64,000 nt of DNA from Astrocystis sublimbata (lineage: Eukaryota; Ascomycota; Sordariomycetes; Xylariales; Xylariaceae): assembly GCA_022453515.1 (NCBI GenBank), contig JAJNNY010000009.1:310001-374000 (forward strand), in the 5' to 3' direction. How positions within the stretch are numbered: the first letter of the stretch is position 1; every line of letters starts with the position of its first letter. Position numbers and translations under genes: made by a program. The notes under the pieces were generated by a model. That model made no database searches. It was not told where the DNA came from and was given only the letters and a program-made list of their open reading frames with translations. Of the stretch, positions 34,291 to 45,683 are shown one piece after another.

Positions 34291-34827
34291 ATGTCACACC
34301 CAAACACAGGAACCCCCAGCATATACGAGGATGGGATCCAGCACAACTACTCGCACGAAGCCATCCACAATGAGCAGAGACACCATTTGCACAAAGTAGA
34401 GGGATACATGCCAAGCAAGTTCCCTCTCCCGACGTTCTGACCCAACGCTTCAGTAATTAACTAAATTTGCGAGCAGAGGATCACAACAGAGGCATGGACG
34501 AGCTGCTCCTTGAAGATGTACGATCGACCCGTCCATAATTTGACGAGCGAGGAGCGTGAGTTGACCGAGTCATCGTTATAGACTCGAACCCAGATCGAAG
34601 AGCGGTACAAAACTGACCCGTTGTATCCGGTATGCAAACCGAATTTTCTGAAAATCGATGCTTCTGCCGCCGATATGCATTGACTGACATCGTAACCCTA
34701 GGCCACTATGCACGGAAATCGACCATCGCGAGGCGCACAGCAAGATGCTGAGATACAGGCCGAGGAGGCTGAGATGTTGAGAAAGAAACAAGAGAAGGCG
34801 AACAGAGCGTCGAATAAGGAGCATTAG
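34291..34827 (+). CDS. Small charged, probably coiled-coil fungal protein
   Basis: Two coding segments are visible. The first starts at ATG 34291 (context CGCCATG) with MSHPNTGTPSIYEDG and HNYSHEAIHNEQRHHLHK. The last, from the acceptor CCCTAG at 34701, encodes ATMHGNRPSRGAQQDAEIQA followed by an EEAEMLRKKQEKANRA helix and ends at 34827. The MHGN(R/K)PSRGA...LRKK phrase recurs, as I recall, in small fungal proteins, sometimes conidiation- or stress-associated. Direct joining at 34395|34702 is in phase (76 residues). A middle exon is likely: one option uses 34458 to about 34515, another an AGGATC exon ending at a GTGAGT. I could not decide. Function unknown. Confidence 0.5.
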
Positions 34828-35109
34828 CATACCTCAATCAGCGACGGAGTAGTGAACCCGAGGCGTGATGGCAAGTTAACCATCGAATCTTGAGTTGACT
34901 TATACAAGTATACTCAAGGGGAAATAAGAGGGGTATCACTTGGTACCAACTTCAAGCATTGCTGCAAGAATCGAGTAAACATGGCATACCCCCCTACGTG
35001 TTAAAGAATGCCCCCCTACGTTACATGAAACGCGACAATAAATATCTGGGATGGCCCGAATTCATATTGAGCTCTGTGAAACCAAAACTGAAAGTAAAAA
35101 TGACATCTT

Positions 35110-38100
35110 TCAACGTGATCCTCGCTGGAGGTTTGCCCTAGACGCACCATAGTGCTTGAGGAAGCGTCCCCAAACAGCGCGACACCCCTCTTCGCCAACT
35201 TTCTCCAGCTCACCCACAGCGACGGGCCAAAGCACTTTAGGAAAATGCCAACGTTAGCACAATTCTCGACATTCTAACATATCAACCGCGCAAAATTCGC
35301 AAGAAAGAGACAGCAATAGTACAAAAAGGAAAGAAAAAAACTCACATCTCCCAGCCCCATCCTCCCACCCAATGGGCAACCCCCCTCCTTGCGCCGTCAC
35401 GCTTTCCAGCTCCGGCGCCGTACTCATGTACCCCGGGTCGACCGTGTTCATCGCGATGCGGCCCGTTCTCCATGCCCCCGCAGCCTCCGTCTCGGTGATC
35501 ATGTTGAGCGCCGCTTTGGACATGTTGGTGTGCACATGCTTGCCGTTCTTGGCGGATCGTGCGCCGCGCACCGTTTGTTCGAATATGCCTTCGCGCGAGG
35601 ACACGTTGATGATGTAGCCCCGGGCGTGCTTCTCGGAAGACGATGGAGAGGATGATGACGATGCTTTGTTTCTCTTCTTGTTTCTTGTGCGGCTGCTGTT
35701 GTTGTTACCGTTGTTGAGGTCGGATGCAGACGTGGCTGTAGATTCAGATGCGGAGGCAGAGGTAAACGTGGGCATGATGGGCAGAAGCTCGCGCACCAGA
35801 ATCAAAGGGACGAAAGCATTCACCGAGTGTGCGGAGATGACGTCTTCGTACGGGATATCATCCAGCGACTGGACCCAGGATGATCCGAGGGCAGCAGAAT
35901 CGCCTGTCGCCTGCGTTTCCATCGTCAGCTGCCGCGGTGTAAGACCCTCAATACGCGCCATATTCCCGGCCCGCACTTTCGGTCTATAGGACGTAGCTGG
36001 GAGTAAATGTGACGGCTGAGCTGAGCTCTCCAACCGCTCCTCCCGCTTCACTGACGACGCCTCCTTCTCAATACTGTCTGTGAGTGTCTGCGCGGCATTG
36101 TTGACCAGTATGTGCAAGACGCCTCCCCATCGTTGCACGACACAGTGGATTTCCCGCGCGAGCTCGAAGGCGTCCCTCGCCGAGCGGAAATCGGCGCCCA
36201 CGATCGCCAGCCGGTCGATCCATTCTGCAGAATCATTTTCGGCCTGGTATCGCGTGAGCGCATCATGGGGATACCGCGTTGAAGCGACGACCCTCGCGCC
36301 GCAGCGGAGAAGACGGAGAACGACGTGGTAGCCCAGATTCACCCTGGCGCCTGTCACTGCTGCAACTTTGCCTGATAGGGAAAGTCGCGGGGGTAAGGAG
36401 AGCCGGGAACCGGCGAGGTTGAAGTTGCCGCAGGGAGGACACATCGAGGATATGATTGGGTGCGGTTTCGTGATTTCGCGGCCGCAGATGTAACAATCGC
36501 GCAGGGCTATATTCTCAGCACGAGATGCCACGAGCTCTTTCACAGTTGTTTCCCAGGGGGCATTCATTTGCGCCTCCTGTTTCTCGATCGAAGTCTCCAC
36601 TTGGGCGAGGATGTGAGTGAGAAGCTCGCTCCCTGTGGTCCCGGCAGATAAGTTCATTTCCGAGAATAGCTGTCGTAGTGTGTTGGCGGTGGTGACGAGA
36701 TCTTGCTCCGAAACGTTCGGTTGCCCCTGAACGTGACGAGTCTTATCTGCTGGATTTCTCGGTGTCTCGAGGGAAAGGTCAGTGTTTCCTCGGATGATCT
36801 CATCAGTCACAATGAATCTCCCATCTTCCGGTTCCTTACGAACCGGCGCACCTTTCAGGAATGCACTGATCTCCGAGATCTTGGACTCGTACAGTAGCTG
36901 CAACAAGGCATGATTACATTGTCGGTGCGGTGCAAGTCGCCGTGCGATCTCGGTTGCTCTCGGCGAGGGCCAGGGGGGTAAGTAAAGTGCGAGAAGACTC
37001 GGAAGCCCCGTCGAAGAGTCGGCTCTACACACATCTAGATCGGCACGCAGCTGGCGAGCTATAACGCGAGGCGATTCATGCTTCACAAAGAGCAGATAGT
37101 CCTCCTTGTCGGCTAGGAGCCTGCGACGCAAGATAGGGAGTTGAGCAGCGGCTACGGAGCGTGTTACTTCGGGGAACTCTTTTGTCATCCACTCCACGAC
37201 TATGACGAATGCCTCAAGCCACTCAATCTCGGCCTTGGGCTTGGGCAGCAAGCCATTCGAGAAAGGGTATTGCGCAAAGGTCGCTTCTTGAGCTGTGTCT
37301 CCGCATGTACGCTTCAGCCGTTTGCCAGGCGTGTGGCAGTATATGAAGTCAACACCTTCCCTCGCTCTTTTGAAATGTGTCTTCAAATCCAAAGGGATCC
37401 TTTCTTCAATCTCGAGACCATTTTCCCCTTCTGATACGACTTTAAATAACCGCAAGCACCATTCGAATGGAACTAGCGTTGGATGCGGAAATCTGAATCG
37501 ATACGGACTGCGAGGCTTTTTCCGTTCCACTTTTTCATTCCAATCGAACCACTTGAGCAATTGAGTCAGTACATTTTACCTCTTGTAAACCAAATGCATG
37601 TTCCAAGTTCTTCGGGAACTTGCAGGTCTCTCAGCAGACAGGCCCATTAGGGGTACTATGTGCCTCCAAGACTCGGCAGAGGAGAAATGAAGTGCTCTAG
37701 TGGTAGGTACGTACGACGACTCTTTTGCGATTCCAACCTGGGATTCTCCGACGGCGCCTTGCATCGAGACGCAACCTGGCCAGGACGTGTTGCTCGTTGG
37801 CTGGTAATTCCGGAGCATCGGCGACTTTGAGGAACCGTGGGAAGCGTTCGTACAGGTCAGCCAACGTGTTCAACTCATTAGATTGTTCCCGAAACAACCG
37901 AAAGTATGCGCTTTCAAGTTCAGAGATGATCTTGGGCACATCTAGGGTGCGGCCACATTCCTCGATTCGGCGGATCAGGTTCTCCACAAACCCGTCGCCA
38001 GGCTCCTGAACACATGTCAGATGACATCCCACCCCTCATAAGCAGATCTGTTTTTTGGACTTCTTACATTTTCTCCAGGTCGCGTATGCGGAACAGCCCA

Positions 38101-38653
38101 GCCACCGATTATGCTGTCAGCCGGCAGATAATGGAATAATGTTTGAAGCTCCCATTTTGCGACCCATGTGCCCTCAACGTGTTGTAGGCCCAGTAAAACA
38201 TACAGAATTGTTTCACGCAGCTCGAACCAGAGTCTGGAGACAAGCGAGTCCTGCACTGTGTTAGCGGTCTCATAGCTATTAGTAGAAGAGGTATTTGCTT
38301 GTCGAGACCTTTGTGATGTTAAGCGGTGCCGCAACATTTTCGAGATCGCCCCGGCGGCCTGGGACAATTCTGCGAGCTACAAGCTGAAGCCAAGTCCGAT
38401 TGTACAGAGCTAATGCGCATTGATTGATCGACCTCCACACGTACTCGAGATCCTCTGTTTCACCACCTAGGATATGAGGCCAGCGCGAGCGGGATATGAT
38501 TGTTTCGCGGAGACGACTCCCAGCAGGAGCCAAGATGAGCAGATTCAGGGTTGGCAGGAACTGGAGTTCTTGGAGAATAGGTTCGATCAGCTCAAAGGGC
38601 AGCGTTTCAAGATGGCGTACCACCCGCGCTAGAGATCCTCGTGATTCTTCCAT
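35110..38653 (-). CDS. F-box protein joined in frame to a zinc-ribbon SDR
   Basis: Exons complement(38309-38653), (38068-38250), (37715-38005), (35346-37551) and (35110-35234) total 1050 codons with every junction in phase. The N-terminal part is F-box-like (LPFELIEPILQELQFLP, residues 18-34), followed by LNTLADLYERFPRFLKV and LVPFEWCLRLFKVV...AEIEWLEAFVIVVEW, a pattern I associate with fungal F-box proteins. The same frame continues without a stop into an SDR that normally stands alone: a two-Cys-pair ribbon (CYICG...CPPCGNFN), cofactor motif TGARVNLGYH, NNAAQTLTDSIEKE, VSSREG, then HTNMSKAALNM and the C-terminal LWPVAVGE...GRFLKHYG. The canonical SDR Tyr is replaced by Thr. Alternatively these are two genes, the SDR starting at Met 37188, the only Met upstream of its conserved N-terminus. 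The segment 37552-37714, taken as intron, may hide an exon. Confidence 0.7.
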
Positions 38654-39524
38654 GACTGGCAGCTTAGTGTGGGAGACTTATAATCAGCGAACAGAGAAGG
38701 AGAATTCGATATTGTTGGAGAATGGCGGCGATTGTCTCCAACCCGTCACCAGACTTGAGCGGATGAAGTGCGATTGTAAGAGTTCCATGTGTGAGTCACT
38801 AGTTGGCCGACTAACCTTAGCTAAATACCAAGCTCCATGACCCACAGAGTAAATAGAATCAGATGGATCATCGAGAGTACTGTCATAAGTCCTATTTATG
38901 GATACAAGTACAGGCTCACATTCACTTCTCTTCTATGTGTGTCTACTGAAATACGCAAGGCAGAGATCGATCGATCACAGGGTTCACGCAAGATGCTCCT
39001 GGGGTGGAACTAGCTCCCACATTGTACCAGATCTCAACTAAGATCGTATGAACCATTATGATTAATACAATAAGGTAGTACATCGTTGACTACATGATGC
39101 TGGGCTCGATGGATATAGAGATTAGGAAAACCCTAAAGAGGGCACTAGTCTTTACAGCAACCATAATGAAGCCCGGATAATGGTGACCATGATGAGGCCC
39201 AGTTGAGAAAGTGAAAATGCTTATCAAATAGTCCTCCTCACCCATCGTAACGCCCAAAACTCCACACTAGGATATACAATCGCTCAAGGTTGCCCAACAT
39301 AGAAAACACAATCATTTAGTGGTTGAATACACCGCCGATATACATCTCAAAAGCTCCCTGCGCACTGGCAAGGCATACGGTGACCACAAAATCAACTTCT
39401 TCTCTCATCAGCGGTCAATAGAGTGGATTATAGACCTATGCGGTGAGTATTAATTAACCAAGAATACTCTTAAAATGCTTCTCTTTCATGAAGTGAACAT
39501 GATCTCGCCTGGGCGGTTTCGTGC
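38654..39524. other. Intergenic, 0.9 kb
   Basis: Upstream of the F-box gene and downstream of the flavin-carrier gene. AT-rich, no supportable ORF. Confidence 0.45.
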
Positions 39525-41957
39525 TCAGTCATACCCAGCACCCCGTTGCCAAGGACTAGCATTTGGCGCTCTCCCAGGTGAGCTTAATGGGCTCGCGGAT
39601 CGTGGTACGTCGCCGTCGAGTAAAGGGGAGGATCGTTGGTCGGCAGAAAGACGACCACGGTCACTGTTTGATGCTGGGGCAGCCCTGCTCACGGATTGCG
39701 GGCGAGAGCGTGGTGCTTGATTAGAGGACGAGGGTGGCTGAAGGGAATCATTATCGTCCAAACCAGAACCATACCCATTCTTCTCGCCGCGCGCAGTTGC
39801 ACCTAGTGCGTCGAGTTCGCCAGCTGTCGTCAATTGGTTCTGCGACTTCATGAACGAGGTTCGGTCATCGGCCATGAATTTGTAGCGGCCATCGGGGTTG
39901 TCGGTCCAGAAAACAATGGCAGTGGTAATAATAAGGACGAGAAGCAAGATCAGGGTAGCGGCGGCGTTGAGAATCCATAGCACGACACCGACCACACCAG
40001 TGACAATGTCTGGCTGGTCGAAAACCTTGGTGAAAATCAACAAAAAGATGGCATTGACAAAGTTAACAGCGCAAATGGCGATGTTGAAAGAGTTGATCTT
40101 CTTGTCCATCCATGGCCGTAAGACGGTAGCTGCTATAAGGGCACCTGCCTCGATGAGTAGCAAGGCAATGGCCTGGACAGTGCCGGCGTGTTGAGCGAAA
40201 GCGATGAAGAAAGCCTTGAGCACTGTGTACCCGAGCACGGGGACGATAAAATAATAAGCAGAAGCACGGAATTGGATGTAGAGGAATCCTGAGCGCGGAA
40301 GTCAGCAAGGTGCTCTACAACAGGTCATCATCGATGGAAAGTTGTCTCGCAGAACTTACCCCATTTGTTTAAAGTCTGGGGATCCGAGAAAAGAATATAT
40401 GCAGGGTTTCTATGCATGGTAACAGAGCGGTGGGCAATCCGGATCAATTTAAACGAGGCCCAAAGTAACGCAATGTTCACATATAGAAGGAAGAAGACAG
40501 CCAATATGACTTCGGCCACCGAGTCGCGTTGGGTAAACTCCCACAGGCAGAGAACGGTGACCGGCGCATATCCGATGAGGGTAATGCGAAAGAGGATGCC
40601 CTTGAGCACGGTAACTGAAGCCAGTCGTCAGCAATTTTAGTAAGGAATATGATAAGTCAGCTCAGGCGAGCAGGATAGACTTACGCCATCCGTTACGGAA
40701 GTCCAAGAACGTGTCACCCTTGATCCACTTGGACTTCGCGGCGAGCTCGCAAAATCCCTTGAAGATTGCAACAAGGATTGCAGCGAAGGCCATGACAACG
40801 TAAAAGGAAACAATGCCTGTAAGGAAAAGGTTTGATGTCTCGATACCGGCCCGGAAGGCCACTCTTTGGATGCCATAGACGATATAGGTGCCATAGCTGG
40901 TTTTCACATTTCCGCGCTTCGCGAGGCTCGTGGCGTGAGTCGACAGAGATCGTGGCATCATGGCTTCCGCACGCTTGAACAAGCCGGCGCTTGTTGCGCC
41001 AAGAGGCACCGATCGTTTCTGAACCTCAACCGACACGGTACCCAGTGTGTCGATGATTCTGGCGGCAGTCCCGCCAGTCGAGCGTTGGTACCACGTAAAG
41101 ATGTTTTGCACTACGGGCGCACATGTTAGTGCTGTTCCACACGGAAAACAAGCGAGTGGCAAAGGGTTTCATGCTCAATACCGAGCTTGCGTCTATGACT
41201 TACAGAAACCGACATTGACAATACCCAAACTCCACTGAAAGTCCTGGGTCCACGACTGCACCACAGGGGGAAGCGGGATCCCGACGAGACCAACAATAGC
41301 CTGCGACTGGAAGTAGCTGGTGAGAGCCAGGGCCGTCGCAGCGACGTGGGACGCGGCGTTGGAGTGCCCCAGGCCGGAGAGGAAGGCAGACGAGACGAGG
41401 GCGAGGCCGGCGACAATGGCCGAGGCCCATTTGACGCCTATCAGATCAACGGTCTTGCCATTCGACACGGTCGCCTCCAGACAAGCAACGCTCTGGCCGG
41501 CCATGGGGCCGTCGGTGGCATTGATAAAGACCTTCACCTTCGCATCAATATCGGGGAACGTATAGGCAATCCCAGGCACAAGACTGGCGGCCTGGGGGCC
41601 AATAGTCATACTGAAAGGATCATCGAGATTGCCCGACACCATGGGACAGAAGCCGGGCAGTTCGATCTCGCAAGGGTCGATGATCAGCGAGTAGAACTCG
41701 AAGCCGTAGGCGGAGATGGCGATGTCGAACTTGACCTTGGCCTCGATGGTGGAGATGGCGCTGATGTTGACGTCGATGGAATTCTTGGACGGGGTGTATC
41801 GGAGGTTGAACAAGCTGGCCGTGAAGCCCGAATTGGCCTGGCAGGAGTGAAGCGAGTTTGTTTCGAGCTCATTTTCGGCCATGGACGGCAGCACAAGAGC
41901 AAAGAGACCGAGGAGGAAGAGGGCCAGCGACCTGGTCGACGATAGCGGCGAAGCCAT
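39525..41957 (-). CDS. Flavin carrier (FLC) / TRP-like ML-domain membrane protein
   Basis: Multispanning protein of the fungal FLC/Pkd2/TRP-like family, linked in yeast to FAD transport into the ER, cell-wall integrity and calcium. Exons complement(41204-41957), (40685-41110), (40360-40614) and (39525-40288) give 732 residues. It has a signal peptide (residues 1 to about 27, ending LPSMAE) and an ML-like luminal domain to about residue 175 with Cys pairs (LHSCQANSGF, DPCEIELPGFCP, SVACLEATV). About nine hydrophobic segments follow, then FKLIRIAHRSVTMHRNPAYI and the pore-side block PVLGYTVLKAFFIAFAQHAG. The cytosolic tail from about residue 650 is Ser/Pro-rich (SASPLSSPGRAPNASPW). All introns have GTAAGT donors. 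The family has several members per fungal genome; I cannot say which paralog this is. Confidence 0.92.
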
Positions 41958-44900
41958 GGTGGAAGAGCGACTGATGGAGAGCGAGACGGGCAGACGGGCA
42001 GACGGCGAAAGGGCGATGGAGGGAACGGGAGCGAGCGCCTCAGCTTGCGCGCGCGCAAAGCGCCAGTCGGCTCCGAGTTGTGTTCAGTCCCGATGGAGGT
42101 TCTCGCCAAGTGCACTGACGTAAAGTCGATCAGATGCGGCGGCTGGGCGGGCAACACGGACACGACGGATGTGGAAACGGGTTCGAAGCCGGATTCGCCG
42201 GGAAGGGTGTAATCGTATGTATTGCTGCGTGCTATATCTGGGTGCGAAGCTGAGTATTGTCTCAAGTAGTATCTCGAGCCTTGTCTTGTCTCGAAAGGCG
42301 AGCGGCCGTGGCAGGAGAGGGAGGAGAAGCGAATGACACCTGCACTAGGGCATACTGTATTATGCGAAAGGAAAGTCAAAAGAAGGGCTGGTTCAAGGTT
42401 GTCTGGTGAGAGGCCGGGTCCAACGGAGGAACAGCAAGAGCAGGCGTGGGCGACGTGGGCCAGGGAATGCAGGGAACGCTTATGCCCGTTGCTCGGCGGC
42501 CATCAATCAATACCTAGGTACAAATTACAACCTTCCTTCAGCGGTACCCCACCGAAAACAGCCAGTCAAGCAATGCCCAGAGCCCAGCTGGATGGGGCGG
42601 GCGGCACTGGGGTTATGTACTTATCTGTGTCTATGACGCTACTATGTACATACCTAAGGTACCTTCTCCAGGCTCGCCAGTCGCCAGGCTGCTACTACTT
42701 TAGCGTACCCGCCGAGTTCAGCTGCTGGGCTGCTACTCGAGACGTTCCTGCAAGTGACCCCTTCTTGCATCAGTTGGTAAGTGAAAAGCAAGGTACCGGG
42801 ATCCACCAGGTCTGGTACCGGCTGGGGTCTTGAATGGGGTCTACCTCTACCGTCTGAGCTGCTCCTGTCAGGTCCTTTCGAGGCCGCAGCAGCTCACTTT
42901 GACGTCTGTCAGGTTGTCATGCCCCCTCAGAACAGGAGACTCCAGGCAGCCGAATAAACTGAAATTGGGACACTACTACCGGTAGAGGAAACATCCCTTT
43001 TGCACTCGACCTACCCAATCGGGATAAGACCATGTCGCTCTCCATCAATTGGTTGGATACGATGCTTGAACTTCTAGGTAGATGCCGTACTGGTGATTTA
43101 CGATGCTGCAAGCATGCGGTGTTTCAAAACATTCGGTACATACCTAGGTACCCACCTGCAGTAAACAATTGGCAGAGGTAGTACTTATTGAGTGCTGCCT
43201 AGCACCAGCCGTCACGATGGCTTCAGGGCACCGTAAGACACTCACTACCTACTGCTATGGCTGTGGAGGTGTTCTACGAAAATGGCCAGCAATCATTGAC
43301 ACCTGAGATATTGGTGTATTTCTCATTTGCGTAGTAACACGGTATGTCCTATGTTGAGCGTTTCGTGCAATCTATTCGGTCAAAGTAGGATGACGGGCAC
43401 AACAGGTACGAGTATGGATGGCATTGGTGTGTTGTACTGTAATAAAACAAATTGGCTGTGATGCAATGAAGCAGTGAGTGAGGCAGTGCAATCTGTAGTA
43501 AGGCAGCAGACAAGCAAAAACAAGCTTGACTGGCTCGGACAGGGTCGCAAAGACCGGGGACACCGCCACCTGCGTCGCCTGCGCACTTCCAGGTTGGGTC
43601 AGCTAGGTGCCTAGGTACCTAATGCGTGCCCGAACACGAGAAATTGCTGGCGCCAGAAGCTGACGCCCCGTCGGTCTTTGCAAAAGCGCCGGCCTTGAGG
43701 CATTTTATACGGCTCGTCGATGCAAAAGAGAAGCCACTGCCCACCATCACCTGGCAGTTGATAGATTGGCATGTTTATTGCAACACTCGAAGCAAAGTCT
43801 CAAGTAAAGAATAAACTAAACCAATGGCCGGAGTGGCCCTACCAGGAAGCGAGCCAAGTCTGCTGCTCTGCTGGGTAAGGTTTCCTTCTTAGCGTGTCAA
43901 GCTTTGGAGTTTGTCACCAGCGCCGGCTAGGGACCTAGTTCAGTGGAGAAAGAATCTTCGGACTGCGGGCTAGGGACTTACCCGTTCGAGCTCCCGTTGA
44001 CGATCCATTATGATTCTAGAATACAACATGATACTCCATACAGTAGATCAGACGAATGACGATCAGGTCAGAGCATGTGGCTCGGGTGGGTAACGTAGAC
44101 GTGGGTTGATATTCAGATACCTACATATTCGCATGTTAAAAATCACCTAAGTGATATTTATTTCAGAAACGGTTCGATTCTATCATCCGTGTAGTTGTTG
44201 ATTGTCTCGATGCCCGAACGGCTGGCCAGCTTCCACTCGTAGGTATTTCCGTTCCGTCCTTGAAGACGATCCTGCACGCTCAGTGCCAAGGGTAGTTTCC
44301 TGAATGCTGTGTTGGTTGGGTCACCAGATCGCAATTGTTGTCGCACAAATGTGGCTGTTCCGGGCCAACACAAAGGCTGGAATGTCAGTCGGTGTCAAGT
44401 CGCATCTCAAGACTTTCTGGCATAGTCGCTCGTCGCCAACAACAAGGCAATTGGATTTGCAGATGAAAGAGTACTATTTGATCAGTCAAACCCAAGGGGT
44501 AATGATACCCTCTTCTCAACAGGCCCAACATGTAATCACAACTTTTAGGGGTAAGACTTCATCTGCTGAGACTTGCACTGTTCTTGTGTATATTTTCGGT
44601 GGTATGAAGCATGCAGTAGCACATTCTCCGGTAAAGTGTGCGTCATTACGATCTGGAGATGCGATGCGGTATCTCTGTTTGCATCTAATATGATGCGAGT
44701 AAAGTATCAACCGATTCACTATCACTAATCGCTACATTGGCTCCTTCATATCAGTTGGCATCTATTGCATAGAATGGGGCACTAGTCTGTTGACGCAGTA
44801 GGAGTCTTTACACACACAACAATCTGTGTTCAAACCTGTTGCCCGAAATAGTAGTATCAGTGACTCCTTGGAATTGAGTAGCTTTGGGAAAATTCCGACT

Positions 44901-45683
44901 TACTTTGTTTCCATCGCTTATGTATCGTACGGATATATAAATATTCCGAGAACTCGGTAGGAGGCACTCAATGAGGAAATGAACTGAACCTTCTTCACTC
45001 CAAGCTTCTGTTCAAATTAAAGGACTTTTTGGAAGCCCTCTTATCTTTATAACGAAGTTACAGGTACATTTTCGATTTAATAGAAAATAATGTATTAGGG
45101 AATCTAGCTCAGAGCCAGCCCCTAGGTTGCTTGTCGGTGTTCCGAAGGCGAACAAAACTATGCGTCGGAGGCGTGGGTAAGCATTCAATTCATTTTCCAT
45201 GCCGCGTGTCAGGCTGACCAGGTTCCTGATGTATAAGTCTCTTGAACACCTGCTAGTGTTATTATATGTACGGTATGTAGTATGTAAGGCAGCGGGTAGT
45301 TGCTTGGTTTCCCCACCATCTCACATCACTGTACCTACATGGCACATTATTATGCGCATGATGCTGAGCAATGTAGGCCAATTGGAACACTGCGGTGTGA
45401 GATCGGATGCAACCCAAGGCGCAGTAGTGGTCTCGCATTTGATCAAAAGGTACTTCTACGAAGTATTTGCAGTCTGGTCACCGAAAAGAGCTTTGGTCGT
45501 AAGATACATCGTGTAAGTGCCTTTTGATCACAACTTGGATCAAGAAGAACTAGTTGTGAGTCGCATTTGATCAAGCTACTAGATAGCGCCTCCTATCAGA
45601 GTCCTACTACAATGTAATATACAGACAACAACTGAATTAAACTGGCCTCATTGGTAGACAGGAAAATAATCTAGGTTAGGCAG
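41958..45683. other. Gene-poor 3.7-kb stretch
   Basis: Begins with the promoter of the FLC gene. It contains TACCTAGGTA motifs at about 42511, 43141 and 43609, and a TCGCATTTGATCAA sequence present twice (about 45434 and 45561). Short open frames such as complement(44158-44373) are not supported by any family signal. It may include decayed sequence. Confidence 0.45.

Noticed and set aside
42333..42833. 166-residue open frame upstream of the flavin-carrier gene
   Set aside because: No family signal; overlaps the likely promoter and contains a TACCTAGGTA palindrome.
44158..44373. 71-residue open frame on the - strand
   Set aside because: Protein-like composition at its end, but no family signal, no clear start and no supporting exon.
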